Source of the DNA: Chitinophagaceae bacterium
GTDB lineage: Bacteria; Bacteroidota; Bacteroidia; Chitinophagales; Chitinophagaceae
Direction of reading: 5' to 3'
Assembly (NCBI GenBank): GCA_027489035.1
Contig: JAIYAN010000001.1
Span: 124,001 to 188,000 of the forward strand
Length of the DNA: 64,000 bases
The translations under genes were made by a program, and so were the position numbers. Below the pieces are notes generated by a model. It did no database searches. It was not told where the DNA came from and saw nothing but the letters and a program-made list of their open reading frames with translations. Shown piece by piece: positions 8,866 to 17,744 of this stretch (positions are counted from its first letter, which is position 1; each line of letters begins with the position of its first letter).

Positions 8866-10125
8866 TTATGATTGGGGCTCGTCTGGTTTAATAAACGATT
8901 CCGGATTTTTTGCAATTTCTTGTTTTTCCTTTTCTGCAAATTGAGTAATCGCCTCTTTGGCATTCTCTTCTTCTTTGGCATTCTGGTGCTCTACAATGGC
9001 AATGATCCGTTTAGGATTAAAGTTTTCTTTTAATTTATGAATTTGAGAATGCTCATCTGTCATATGTTTCAAACTAATACCTTGTTTGGCTTCTAATATC
9101 TGATTGACATTTTCACCCATATAATCATAAGGAGATTTAATCAACATCAATTTCAATAATACTGGGGCAATTTCAATTATCATAAATAGAAGACGGACTA
9201 GCCAAATAGGCCAAAAAGCAGAACCATATATCTCTTGTTCTGAACCTTTTATTACTTCATTTGTAGCAGGATCAAATTTAGGGACAGTTTTGCCTTGGCT
9301 TGATAACCTCTCAATCATCATAATTTCATCTAAAAATCCAGGCTTCGATTCTTGAGTAAGCCTAATTACTGAATCTTGCTTTGATTTTATTAGATTTTCA
9401 TTAGTCCGCTGTACGTTTCTTAAGGAATCTCTTTCATGTTCTATTACTGTAAGTTTTATGGTTTCTTTATCTAATAAATCTTTCATTGCTTTAGCTTCAG
9501 GTCCAATACCTCTACCGCCACGCATCCCAGTTGCTTCTTCCTCATATGCTTTTGCTCTTTCAGTTACTATCATTTGCTGACTAACTGCATCAGATTCAAG
9601 TTTTGTTACCTTATCATTCAATTCTTTATTATGTTCATTTTCAATTTGAGCAATTTCATATTTCTTACTAAGTGATAATTGATCCATCGATAATTTCCAT
9701 TCCCTTTGAATTTCATTATGAAAAATTCTAGTCTCTAATGGCGCAGATATTGTCAATCCTAATAAAATGGCCATACACAATCTTGGAAACGCATTTAGCA
9801 ATTCTTTTATGCTAATAGAAGATTCTCCATCTCCTTTACCTGTGCTAGATACAATAAATCTATCTAAATTAAAAACAATCAATGCCCAAACCAATGCAAT
9901 AGGAATGGTAGCATACCAGCTGTTAAAAATTGTGTGAATGGCGAAACCCATAGCAAGTGCTGCCATAAAACCTGTGGCAAGCACCACTCCACCTATCCCT
10001 ACATATTTTACATGATCGGAGTAGCTTGAGTATTGAAGAATTTTTTTATCAGCACCGGCGCACCACCATAAAAATCGGGTTCCAGCATGAGCAGGCTTTG
10101 CTACGTAATCAACATGTTCATTCAT
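8866..10125 (-). CDS. DUF4407 membrane protein with coiled coil (module A)
   Basis: The 419-residue protein has all features of the DUF4407 family. The N-terminal signature TRFLWWCAGADKK lies near residues 17-29. Two TM helices lie at about 40-63 and 72-92, and the second ends in IVFNLDRFIVSSTGKGDG. A third TM helix (about 115-133) follows, then a long coiled coil (about 140-270). A fourth TM helix lies near 298-320, and the tail is charged and helical. It is clearly paralogous to the protein at 22921-24210, with identical signature motifs. The function of DUF4407 is not known to me. The buried Asp in NLDR next to a long coiled-coil stalk recalls ion-coupled membrane stators, but that is inference only. 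Confidence 0.9.
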   Translation of the reverse strand: MNEHVDYVAKPAHAGTRFLWWCAGADKKILQYSSYSDHVKYVGIGGVVLATGFMAALAMGFAIHTIFNSWYATIPIALVWALIVFNLDRFIVSSTGKGDGESSISIKELLNAFPRLCMAILLGLTISAPLETRIFHNEIQREWKLSMDQLSLSKKYEIAQIENEHNKELNDKVTKLESDAVSQQMIVTERAKAYEEEATGMRGGRGIGPEAKAMKDLLDKETIKLTVIEHERDSLRNVQRTNENLIKSKQDSVIRLTQESKPGFLDEIMMIERLSSQGKTVPKFDPATNEVIKGSEQEIYGSAFWPIWLVRLLFMIIEIAPVLLKLMLIKSPYDYMGENVNQILEAKQGISLKHMTDEHSQIHKLKENFNPKRIIAIVEHQNAKEEENAKEAITQFAEKEKQEIAKNPESFIKPDEPQS

Positions 10126-10149
10126 ATTGTTTTGTTTTTTGTTTGTTGG

Positions 10150-10911
10150 TTATGAATTGGATAAATCTATTTTTTGATATTTTTTTGTACTAAAAGTATA
10201 CGATTTCATTAATCGGGAATCATCTAAATTTTTATATAGTTTTTTCCTATTCATATTTGCATGAATAAGTTTGTCTGTAACAATTTTTGAATTTGCCGGT
10301 TTAAGTAAATGAGTCCTTAGCCAATCATTCATTTTAAATAGTTTCCCTTGGGTATATTTTTGAACAATAATATTAGCTTCTGTGGTAGGCATTACGCTAA
10401 CTTTGGGCGCTGTTCGAATTATATTATTTGAATATTCTGAAATAGGTGTTGTATCTATTATATAAATCTTATCAACTGGGATATTGATTTCAGCAGTCAA
10501 TTTCTTTCCCCAAAAGCCATGGGCAGTGAGTGTATATTTAGTTACATTTGGATCTATTAAAACTTCAGCAGCATTCCCCTTTAGCTTAACTCCAACAGGA
10601 TTAATGTCTATTCTATATGCACCGTCAACTTTCCAATAAATCTTAAGTTTTGTACCACTTATAAAAATATCATCATTGGGCAGGTCTAAATAAATATCAT
10701 TTCCATTTTCATCTTTTCCTGCATAAATATTTTGTTCAACACTATATTCAAAAAAATGAATTTCAAACTTTTTTCTTAATACAATTTGTCTTAAATATTT
10801 TATTATAATTTCTGTATAGGGAATCAATGCTAAAATTGAAGCAATGATGAGGAAGTATTTCATACCCTCAGCTGTACCCATTTCTGACATCCATTTAAAT
10901 AACGATTCCAT
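10150..10911 (-). CDS. Membrane-anchored protein with Ig-like beta domain (module A)
   Basis: One TM helix near residues 18-38 is followed by a basic stretch. A beta-rich domain of about 110 residues then carries the pattern G-T-K-L-K-I-Y-W-K-V-D-G-A, seen in many Ig-like folds that begin with a 'W-x-v-x-g-A' strand. The C-terminal 80 residues are basic and lack clear features. It leads the DUF4407-OmpA part of module A, 24 bp upstream of the DUF4407 gene. Its positional counterpart in module B is the protein at 24221-24841, which has a similar early strand (HGQYFRIDYDVSN), but sequence similarity is weak. No enzymatic motif was found. Confidence 0.6.
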   Translation of the reverse strand: MESLFKWMSEMGTAEGMKYFLIIASILALIPYTEIIIKYLRQIVLRKKFEIHFFEYSVEQNIYAGKDENGNDIYLDLPNDDIFISGTKLKIYWKVDGAYRIDINPVGVKLKGNAAEVLIDPNVTKYTLTAHGFWGKKLTAEINIPVDKIYIIDTTPISEYSNNIIRTAPKVSVMPTTEANIIVQKYTQGKLFKMNDWLRTHLLKPANSKIVTDKLIHANMNRKKLYKNLDDSRLMKSYTFSTKKYQKIDLSNS

Positions 10912-10922
10912 TATTAATTATT

Positions 10923-11876
10923 TTATGTCAACCCGATTATTGACGTCGCTTTAAATGAATTCCAATCAAATGCTCCGATTACAGTTGGTTGTGTTGTTTC
11001 GAGCAGTAAATATTCATTATTTTCAAATATAACAGATTCGCCTGAAATACCCAAATTTGAAACTGCAGCCATCATATGTGCGCCATTTGTTTTGTCATTC
11101 TGAGATTTTACAAGACAGGTAACCAATACAATATTTTGTATTGGTATTAAATTAACAAGAATGGAAGCAAAAAAAACGGATTTGCTGTCGCAATCTCCAT
11201 ATCCCAATATTAATGTTTCAGGTGGAACGCCAAGTTCATGATAATACCAATCATTAGTATCTAAATTGGGGCAGCCATAAGGAATAAATTGTACAAAATT
11301 CAACGCAGCCTGAACCCTATTAAAATATGAATCATTTCCATTTTTTGCTAAATCAGAAAAAATTTGTTGTGCTATTAAATTAGAAAAATCGGCATATTTC
11401 AAAACCAGATATTTATAATCAATTCCAGCGTCGCTAAATGAATTAAAATACCAACCATCTTTATTCATATTTGTCACAAATTCACTTTCACTATTTGAAG
11501 TATTTAAGGTATACCCATCCCCAGTTTTTTCAATTAAATGATTCTGTAAGCCGTAAAAATCCACCTGTTGTGAAACATCATTTGGGTATAAAGTGATTTC
11601 AAATACACCAATTTCATTATGAAATAGTGGATATTCGTATCTAAAAATAGCTTTGTCATTTATTTTTTTCCCAACTAAAGATTTATTGTAAGATGAAAAG
11701 CCTTCTGGTATTCTACGATAGTTTTTTGTCTTGGTTTTGTGTTGAGTTAGAAATTCAATTAATAAAAGATCGTTGTCTATTTTGTAAGACTTGTCCAATT
11801 TGATGTAACTATCAAAGAATCCAGATAAGTAAATAATACAAAGAAGAATAAATAACGCTATTATGTAAACTTGCAT
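10923..11876 (-). CDS. Membrane-anchored transglutaminase-like cysteine protein, first gene of module A
   Basis: An N-terminal TM helix (residues 2-20) is followed by about 165 residues of unknown fold and then a transglutaminase-like domain. The putative catalytic residues are C229 (GYGDCDSKS), H267 (NGAHMMAAV) and E293 (LLLETTQP). They have the same C-H-E order as the other two transglutaminase-like proteins of the window, although the flanking sequence is much more diverged. This gene has no counterpart at the head of module B. It is 11 bp upstream of the next gene in the operon and diverges from the lipoprotein-like gene at 11932. The target is unknown. Confidence 0.7.
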   Translation of the reverse strand: MQVYIIALFILLCIIYLSGFFDSYIKLDKSYKIDNDLLLIEFLTQHKTKTKNYRRIPEGFSSYNKSLVGKKINDKAIFRYEYPLFHNEIGVFEITLYPNDVSQQVDFYGLQNHLIEKTGDGYTLNTSNSESEFVTNMNKDGWYFNSFSDAGIDYKYLVLKYADFSNLIAQQIFSDLAKNGNDSYFNRVQAALNFVQFIPYGCPNLDTNDWYYHELGVPPETLILGYGDCDSKSVFFASILVNLIPIQNIVLVTCLVKSQNDKTNGAHMMAAVSNLGISGESVIFENNEYLLLETTQPTVIGAFDWNSFKATSIIGLT

Positions 11877-11898
11877 TTTAAATCGTAAAGTTATACAT

Positions 11899-11906
11899 CA
11901 AATATA
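11899..11906 (-). promoter_or_regulatory. Candidate -7 promoter box of module A
   Basis: CAAATATA on the plus strand reads TATATTTG on the minus strand, an exact fit to the Bacteroidota TAnnTTTG -7 element. It lies 22 bp upstream of the first start codon of the module A operon, in the 55-bp divergent gap. The same octamer occurs upstream of the TetR gene. No well-spaced -33 TTTG was found, so the call is tentative. Confidence 0.35.
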
Positions 11907-11931
11907 TTAATTATTTTTACAAAAAAACAAT

Positions 11932-12615
11932 ATGAAATTAATAATATTCAGCTTTGTAATTTTACAAGCTGGCTTAATAAAATCTTGCGCTAAAATTGAT
12001 AAAGTAGCCCTAAAGGAAGGGGTTGAAATTGAAAAAGGAATTGCTAAATCAGAGAGTTCTATTTTAAGTAAAGAAGGCAAATTAATTTCAAGTGAATTAA
12101 TGTTGTCAAAAGCTGAAATTAAAATATTTGAAAATAATAATGTTATTTACAAAAATTTGAAATCTAACAAAACAATTTCAAGTGAATTCAAAAAAACAAA
12201 AAAAGATTATACTGAAGACATCATTGAAGGAGTTTCTGATTTTTTAGATGAAGCAAATAAGATTGACGAAAATGATAAATTCTTAAAGAATGTTATAAAT
12301 GAAATTGTTGAAGGACCTAATTCTATTATTTTGCAAAAAATCTTTATTTACAAATTACGAGATGATCATTTCAAAAAGGAAAATTTAAGAACCTTGCTAA
12401 ATGGAGGCCAGTATGATACTTTAAAATTTGAGCCCTCCCAATTATTTTCAATTTATTTCAAATATAGTCAACTGTTCGCCTCAAAAACATTGTCTGAAAT
12501 GGCAAAGAATTCAAATTGCGACAGAAAGAAATTAGATGAAATTGAAGCAATTGCAATTGCAAAAAAAATCGAAAAAGACAACGATTTGTTTAAAATAATC
12601 AACTCATGTAATTGA
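11932..12615 (+). CDS. Putative lipoprotein or secreted helical protein, unknown function
   Basis: The N-terminus MKLIIFSFVILQAGLIKSC looks like a lipoprotein signal peptide, with the candidate acylated Cys at residue 19. The Lys two residues before it is unusual for a lipobox, so a simple signal peptide is also possible. The remaining 208 residues are strongly charged, Lys/Glu-rich and helical, with no recognised domain. The gene is on the plus strand, opposite to module A, and diverges from its first gene. It converges on the hypothetical gene at 12681. I do not recognise a family. Confidence 0.6.
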   Translation: MKLIIFSFVILQAGLIKSCAKIDKVALKEGVEIEKGIAKSESSILSKEGKLISSELMLSKAEIKIFENNNVIYKNLKSNKTISSEFKKTKKDYTEDIIEGVSDFLDEANKIDENDKFLKNVINEIVEGPNSIILQKIFIYKLRDDHFKKENLRTLLNGGQYDTLKFEPSQLFSIYFKYSQLFASKTLSEMAKNSNCDRKKLDEIEAIAIAKKIEKDNDLFKIINSCN

Positions 12616-12680
12616 TATACTTTTTAAAAAAAGATGAATTTTTGAAAACCCAACTTGTAAAAAATAGTATCTGATCAATT

Positions 12681-13157
12681 TTAATTTTGAGCACTGATTA
12701 TATCTGATACAGAAACAGGAATATAAGTTCCATTTGAAGTTCTTACGATATACTTCACAGAATATTCATAAGCCCCAGCGATTATTTCTATTGAGTTTAT
12801 TACAGCAGAAGCCGTATCAGGCATTATCGTTACCCGTTGTCCATATCTATACGGCAAAGAATTATAAGCAGAATCTTTAAGTTTCAGATTTCGAAGTAAC
12901 GGTTCATACGGCAAATAGGAATCAAGGATTCTTTTTTTACCATTCAAATCTGATGAAAGCGAGTTGTTTTCAGACTCCAATTTAATCAGTCTATCCCTCA
13001 ACTCTTTCGACTGTTTTCCAAAATTATTTTCATAATCAAGTCTGCTTCTATAATTTAAAATGATTACAACAATCAGAATTGCTATTGATATAAAAAACAA
13101 CCATTTAAATTTGTTATTGTTGTTTTGTAATGGCTGATTCGTTTCAATTTGTGTCAT
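12681..13157 (-). CDS. Single-TM protein with coiled coil, unknown function
   Basis: The 158-residue protein has a polar N-terminus, one TM helix at about residues 24-42 and a short coiled coil (about 48-80, with KELRDRLIKLESENNSLSSDL). A C-terminal domain of about 75 residues with alternating hydrophobic strands follows. The C-terminal part (SYNSLPYRYGQRVTI, then VKYIVRTSNGTYIPVSVSD) resembles small beta barrels, but I cannot assign it. ATG at 13155-13157 is the start. It lies downstream of the PLD-like gene on the same strand but is separated from it by a hairpin. Confidence 0.55.
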   Translation of the reverse strand: MTQIETNQPLQNNNNKFKWLFFISIAILIVVIILNYRSRLDYENNFGKQSKELRDRLIKLESENNSLSSDLNGKKRILDSYLPYEPLLRNLKLKDSAYNSLPYRYGQRVTIMPDTASAVINSIEIIAGAYEYSVKYIVRTSNGTYIPVSVSDIISAQN

Positions 13158-13187
13158 TAATTAATTATTTAGCTTTACTCGTATAAA

Positions 13188-13220
13188 GTATTTTGATTGA
13201 TTTAGAAAGCATCAAAATAC
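13188..13220 (-). terminator. Hairpin after the PLD-like gene
   Basis: GTATTTTGAT (13188-13197) and ATCAAAATAC (13211-13220) form a perfect 10-bp stem with a 13-nt loop. On the minus strand the stem is followed by TTTATAC. The hairpin starts 7 bp after the stop codon of the PLD-like gene, which is where an intrinsic terminator would lie. Confidence 0.45.
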
Positions 13221-13226
13221 AAGGAA

Positions 13227-13679
13227 TTAATTATTTGTGAGCAATATTGTTGTTTCCCACAATTGAGAAAAATTATCAATGAACCCTGTAACGATATCAT
13301 CATTGTCTGTAATGATGATATTTTCTTGATTGTATTGAGCTGCAGATCTTGTCCAATTGTATGATCCAGTTAACACCCTTAACTCATCTACAATCATGTA
13401 TTTATGATGCATATGATTGGAACTATGGTCTATTTTAATTTGAATACCAGCATCAACAAGGTTTCTTATGTCAGAGCCATCATCATTCATTTTTTCATTA
13501 TCTGAAATAATCCGAATTTCAATCCCATTGTTGTATGCTTTAATTAATTCGTCAGAAATTCGATTGTCACTTATTGTAAATACACAAATATCCAAAAACT
13601 TTGATGCTGATTGAATTTGTTCAATGATATCATTCATACAATCATCACCCGGGCTAAAACTAACTTTTGTTTCGCTCAT
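13227..13679 (-). CDS. Phospholipase D-like nuclease-family protein (single HKD motif)
   Basis: The 150-residue protein contains one HKD motif, H91-x-K93-x4-D98, followed by the conserved G-S-Y-N-W-T stretch about 10 residues later. This is the pattern of single-domain PLD enzymes such as the Nuc endonuclease, which work as dimers. The N-terminal half has the usual strands of the fold (LDICVFTISD and IEIRIISDN). No signal peptide is present, so it should act in the cytoplasm on a phosphodiester such as nucleic acid or phospholipid. It stands alone between a long non-coding stretch and a hairpin. A role in defence or DNA processing is possible but unproven. Confidence 0.8.
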   Translation of the reverse strand: MSETKVSFSPGDDCMNDIIEQIQSASKFLDICVFTISDNRISDELIKAYNNGIEIRIISDNEKMNDDGSDIRNLVDAGIQIKIDHSSNHMHHKYMIVDELRVLTGSYNWTRSAAQYNQENIIITDNDDIVTGFIDNFSQLWETTILLTNN

Positions 13680-14458
13680 TGTTATATTTTTTTAATAAAT
13701 ATAGGAAAATATTTCAACCCATTGTTGATACGAAAATTTTATTTAAAATTGGAAAGCGAAAAATTAGTAATAGCTTCACTATACCCAAATTTTAAACGAT
13801 TTAATTTAGTCGAATTCAAATAAATACTCATTTCTATTTAACCATATCACCAATTAATAAAATTGCCAATATTGCAACAATTAATGTTTTAATTTTCTCA
13901 ACATTTAAAATTAAGAATAACACCTCTGATTGCTTGGGTATTCATCATATTTTTTGCGGTAGTTTTGTATTTCTTCTTTGTGAAAAGATTTTATTTCATA
14001 TGGGCAAATTTGAATAATAAAAACAAAAATCACCTAAATTTGCTTTTTTTAATTTCACATTATTTTCAATATTTCAATTGAAGAAAATGAGAAAATTCTT
14101 AGCAGTAGAAAATTAAAATTATGACTGAGATTCTTGATTTTAATTGATACTATAATGATGATGAATTGACTTATTGTTGTGTTTATGGGAGACAATTTTA
14201 CTTATGTTTGAAAAATTGGCTTTGAAAATTCAGAAAGAAATTCAGAAAAATTACCTAAGATCATTACTAATTCATTAGAACTTAAATTTAGTTTTTGAAT
14301 TAGTTAGTATTTAGGTAATGCTTCTTTTAAAAACGTGCATTTCATTATGGTGACTTTTAATGCACGATATTAAATCGATAATTTAGGTTGCATATCAAAT
14401 CGACATCAATTTGATTTTCGTTTTTTCAGCTTCAATTAAACAAAAATAAAAATACAAA
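13680..14458. other. 779-bp non-coding stretch with two inverted repeats
   Basis: I see no credible gene here: possible frames are short and interrupted. Two inverted repeats lie close together. The first is imperfect, with arms 14250-14273 and 14297-14319 that both carry ATTACCTAA and ACTAATTC or their complements. The second has perfect 8-bp arms, CGTGCATT at 14334-14341 and AATGCACG at 14359-14366. Both sit 90-210 bp upstream of the ion channel gene. The region may contain a promoter and structured leader, or the scar of a lost gene. Confidence 0.5.
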
Positions 14459-15487
14459 ATGACCAAAAAGATTATTAGACTTTCAATTCTGTTAAGTTTT
14501 TTATTTATCAATAATTTAAAAGCTCAACAAAATTTACCAGATAAAGCTATAGAAATAAAATTCGGAATTTTTATAAAAAAAATAGTTCCTGATTTTAAAG
14601 AAAATAAATTTTATACTGAATTTTTTTGGTGGGCAAAGTATCCAAGTAATACTGGACTTGCAGATTCCGAAATCTTGAATTTACAATATGTCAATGGAAG
14701 TAATGTAGAGAATGGTACATTTTTTGAAGAAAAAGAAGACGATCCAAGGCCCATAGCTAATGGCGAGACTTATTGCGAAGGGTTTCATCAAGGTGATTTT
14801 TATTTCAATCCGGATTATACATATTATCCTTTTGATGAGCAAAAAATGGATATTCTTATTGAACATGCTATGGAAACAAGTGACAAAATAAAATTAATTA
14901 TTGATACCGCCGACTACCAGTTTTCTAAACAAAATCCTAGCTTATGGGGCTTATCAAATGATATTTTAAAAAATAAAACGGCAAGTTATAAAATCTTCAA
15001 ATCAGAAATTAAAACTGAAGATGGATTATACAATACGAATTTCGGTGATCCTGAATTCTCTGCAACTTCTAATTATAGTAGATTAAACACGAGTATATTT
15101 TTAAACAGAGCATTTACTCCTTATATAGCCAAACTTATTATTCCGATTTTCATCATTTTACTTTTGGTATATTTTGTATTTTTCTTACCTGCAGAAAAAA
15201 TTGATATCGCTGCCGGTTTAACGGTTACTTCATTGTTAAGTGCAATTGCATTTCAATTGTCTGTTTCTAGCGATATGCCTGATATTGGCTATATCATTTA
15301 TATAGACAAAGTGTTTTACACTTGCTATGCATTAATTGCACTTTCAATGGCTCAATCACTATGGACTTTTTATTTGGATAAAACAGAAGAACCTAAGAAA
15401 GTTAAGCTTGCTATAAGAATTGATATCATTTCAAGGTTTTTATTCCCTTTAATTTTCTTTGCTAGTTTAATTTTCTTTGCCTCATGA
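14459..15487 (+). CDS. Pentameric ligand-gated ion channel (prokaryotic Cys-loop receptor homologue)
   Basis: A signal peptide (about residues 1-22, ending LKAQQ) precedes an extracellular beta-sandwich domain with the family-wide YPFDEQ motif near residue 122. The membrane domain has the four expected helices. M1 is YIAKLIIPIFIILLLVY. M2 has the pore pattern A-A-G-L-T-V-T-S-L-L-S-A-I-A-F followed by a proline (D-M-P-D). M3 begins around YIDKVFYTCYALIAL, and M4 is the last hydrophobic stretch. There is no disulfide-forming Cys pair before YPFD, as usual in bacterial members such as GLIC and ELIC. The length (342) fits. It overlaps the next gene by 4 bp (ATGA), so the two are translationally coupled. 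The ligand and ion selectivity cannot be read from the sequence. Confidence 0.88.
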   Translation: MTKKIIRLSILLSFLFINNLKAQQNLPDKAIEIKFGIFIKKIVPDFKENKFYTEFFWWAKYPSNTGLADSEILNLQYVNGSNVENGTFFEEKEDDPRPIANGETYCEGFHQGDFYFNPDYTYYPFDEQKMDILIEHAMETSDKIKLIIDTADYQFSKQNPSLWGLSNDILKNKTASYKIFKSEIKTEDGLYNTNFGDPEFSATSNYSRLNTSIFLNRAFTPYIAKLIIPIFIILLLVYFVFFLPAEKIDIAAGLTVTSLLSAIAFQLSVSSDMPDIGYIIYIDKVFYTCYALIALSMAQSLWTFYLDKTEEPKKVKLAIRIDIISRFLFPLIFFASLIFFAS

Positions 15488-16530
15488 AAAACAACAGGAT
15501 AGTAGCTATTGATTTTCTAAGGAGTGTTTCTATAGTGATAATGATAATGGCAAATTCTGCAGCATACGTGTTGGAAAAGCCACATTCATTATTATTAAGA
15601 TTTATTTTTTCTTTAGCCGCGCCTACATTTATTTTTTTATCCGGGTATTCATTCAATATTTCTTTTAAAAACAAATTCTCGATAAAAGATAAATACTTAA
15701 CTGGGATTTTCTTACTAATCACAGCAGCTTGTATTGATGTTTTTATATGGCACATCTACCCTTTTTGCACTTTTGATGTATTGTATCTCATTGCTTTTGG
15801 AATAATCATAAATACACTAATTGCAAATTGGCATTACAACTCTAAATTGATTTTAATTTTAATTCTAATTATATTTCATTTGATTTGTCTTCGAATAATT
15901 AATTACAGATTTGAAATCACCGAAATTGAAATCAGTGAAAATCCGAGGACTGTTTTAAATATTTTCATAAATGACATTCAAATTTGGAAGCGTTTTTTAT
16001 TTGATGGATGGTTTCCTGTATTCCCGTGGCTTGCTTTTGCTATTGCAGGGAATGTCGTTGCGGAAAGAACAGCATCGATTATTAATAATAAAACCATTTA
16101 CAGTGTAACTTCTGCATTTATTATTTTGTGTGGAATTCTGCTTTTCATCAATTTAACGCCTACCCAACTTGAAAGAGATGATTATCTAGAATTATTTTAT
16201 CCGCCAAATGCTTTTTTCATTGCAACAGTAACTGGTTTATTGATTTTCTCTATTGTATTTTCATACAGAATAAACAAAACCACAAGCAAATTGATGCTTA
16301 CTTTTTGCGAACTTGGTAAAAAAAGCTTGTTTGTTTATATTTTACATGCTGCCGTAATTTCTTTTTACATCAGCAATACAGGCCCATTCAATCCACTCGA
16401 ATTTTCGATGGTATGTATACTATTTATTGTATTCTGCCTTTTGATTGTTTTAGTAATCAATTTTCTTAAAAAAAAGGAATTACTAACATTCATCCCAATA
16501 TTTATTTTAAAAATATTGGGTTTAAAATAA
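15484..16530 (+). CDS. Polytopic membrane protein of the DUF1624/HGSNAT-like acyltransferase group
   Basis: The 348-residue protein has about ten hydrophobic helices. It begins with RIVAIDFLRSVSIVIMIMAN, close to the 'R-x-x-x-I-D-x-x-R-G/S' start shared by DUF1624, YeiB and heparan-alpha-glucosaminide acetyltransferase-like proteins. A P-T-F-I-F-L-S-G-Y-S motif near residue 50 and the GWFPVFPWLAFAIAGN segment near residue 178 fit the same group. Such proteins transfer acyl groups across membranes to sugars or other acceptors. The substrate is unknown. The ATG overlaps the stop of the ion channel gene, which implies a functional partnership. A hairpin lies at the 3' end. Confidence 0.75.
   Translation: MKNNRIVAIDFLRSVSIVIMIMANSAAYVLEKPHSLLLRFIFSLAAPTFIFLSGYSFNISFKNKFSIKDKYLTGIFLLITAACIDVFIWHIYPFCTFDVLYLIAFGIIINTLIANWHYNSKLILILILIIFHLICLRIINYRFEITEIEISENPRTVLNIFINDIQIWKRFLFDGWFPVFPWLAFAIAGNVVAERTASIINNKTIYSVTSAFIILCGILLFINLTPTQLERDDYLELFYPPNAFFIATVTGLLIFSIVFSYRINKTTSKLMLTFCELGKKSLFVYILHAAVISFYISNTGPFNPLEFSMVCILFIVFCLLIVLVINFLKKKELLTFIPIFILKILGLK
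16494..16520 (+). terminator. Hairpin inside the 3' end of the acyltransferase gene
   Basis: CCCAATATTT (16494-16503) and AAATATTGGG (16511-16520) make a perfect 10-bp stem with a 7-nt loop, followed by TTTAAAAT. It ends 10 bp before the end of the reading frame. It could be an intrinsic terminator overlapping the gene end, or an attenuator between this gene and the next. The following U-tract is poor. Confidence 0.35.
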
Positions 16531-16591
16531 TCACCTAATCTTTTTTAATATTTATACTTAGTTTACATTAATAATTTTTTTTAAAGAACAT

Positions 16592-17671
16592 ATGTATTCA
16601 GTATTTTATAAATTATTGCCTACTAAAACCAATATCGCAGACGGAGATATTCATCTTTTGAATGAACTGGAAATAAAATCAATAAAAAAAACGGAGCGAT
16701 TAGCTATTATATACGCTGCTGTAATCGGAGGTATTATGGTTATTGCTTTGTATGCTCCTCAATATAAATATGTTTCCTTTTTTTCTCCTAGAGAATTTAC
16801 AATCCCATTATTTCAATACAAGATAAATATAAGCTTTACATCATTTATTTATGGTAATATTCTTGTATTTGTAGAAGTTGTTTTTTTAACCATGCTAAAT
16901 ATTTATTGCGCGCATGAAATTGCATTATCAACAGGTTTTATTGATAAAGGGAATAAATCTTCAAAAGAAAAAAAAGAATTCCTTTTAAATATCAGCCATC
17001 AAAAAAAGAATAAAGAAATTCATAAACTAGGAATTGATCCATATCTGGGGTTAGGAAAATCAGCTATCTTTTTTATGAATCTACTTTTTTCATTGAAGGC
17101 TACACTGAGTAATTATTTTGTTAGAATTATTTTTCAAAGACTATTAGGTAGGTACGCCATTAGAGTGGTAATAGACCTATTGGGTATCCCAGTTTTTGCA
17201 TTTTGGAATGCGATGGCAACGGCAACAGTTTTGAAAGAATCTCGCATCATTTTTATGGGTGTCAATTATCTAAAACACTTCGAGATTGAACTATCCAAAT
17301 TCAGAGCACTAAGTGAAATAGAAAAATCAATACTTTATGATACTTTACAATACATATCCATCAGTAAAAGAGATTATCATCAAAACCATTATGCCCTTTC
17401 GAAAATCATTATTGACAAATTTTCTATAGCTACAGAATCTGTACATTTGATTTCAAAAGACTACGAAATAAATTTAAAATCTTGTGAAAGCGATTTTAAA
17501 AAACTGAATGAAAAAATACTTATTCTCGGAATTGTGTTAGATGGAAATGTTTCTTATCGAGAAAAAAATAGAATTAAAAAGCTAAACACTTCTGGTGTAC
17601 TTACGCTTGAATTTAGCAAAATTAAAGAAATAGCCAATGGATTTATGTATGGAAAAGGAATTGAAATTTAA
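16592..17671 (+). CDS. Multi-TM membrane protein of unknown function (possibly LBF_2804-like)
   Basis: The 359-residue protein has TM helices at about residues 35-53, 75-105, 155-175 and 195-215, and a C-terminal soluble helical part of about 140 residues. The centre contains D-P-Y-L-G-L-G-K-S-A and a run of the type R-L-L-G-R-Y-A-I-R-V-V-I-D-L-L-G-I-P. I associate these with the poorly studied LBF_2804 family, but this is from memory and not certain. The gene follows the channel and acyltransferase genes with a 61-bp gap on the same strand, so the three may form one functional cluster. No catalytic motif is seen. Confidence 0.6.
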   Translation: MYSVFYKLLPTKTNIADGDIHLLNELEIKSIKKTERLAIIYAAVIGGIMVIALYAPQYKYVSFFSPREFTIPLFQYKINISFTSFIYGNILVFVEVVFLTMLNIYCAHEIALSTGFIDKGNKSSKEKKEFLLNISHQKKNKEIHKLGIDPYLGLGKSAIFFMNLLFSLKATLSNYFVRIIFQRLLGRYAIRVVIDLLGIPVFAFWNAMATATVLKESRIIFMGVNYLKHFEIELSKFRALSEIEKSILYDTLQYISISKRDYHQNHYALSKIIIDKFSIATESVHLISKDYEINLKSCESDFKKLNEKILILGIVLDGNVSYREKNRIKKLNTSGVLTLEFSKIKEIANGFMYGKGIEI

Positions 17672-17744
17672 CTATTAAAAAAATAAATACATTCTGATTT
17701 CTATAATTTCATTATAACATTTGCAAATAAATTTCTTCTTCAAA

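Noticed and set aside
8866..10125. DUF4407 protein as a true MotA/ExbB/ZorA homologue
   Set aside because: No MotA/ExbB sequence motif could be seen; only the topology is reminiscent, so it is kept as a hypothesis and not as an annotation.
14250..14366. Integron attC-like or insertion-sequence ends
   Set aside because: The arms lack the conserved core sites of attC, and no transposase or target-site duplication was found.
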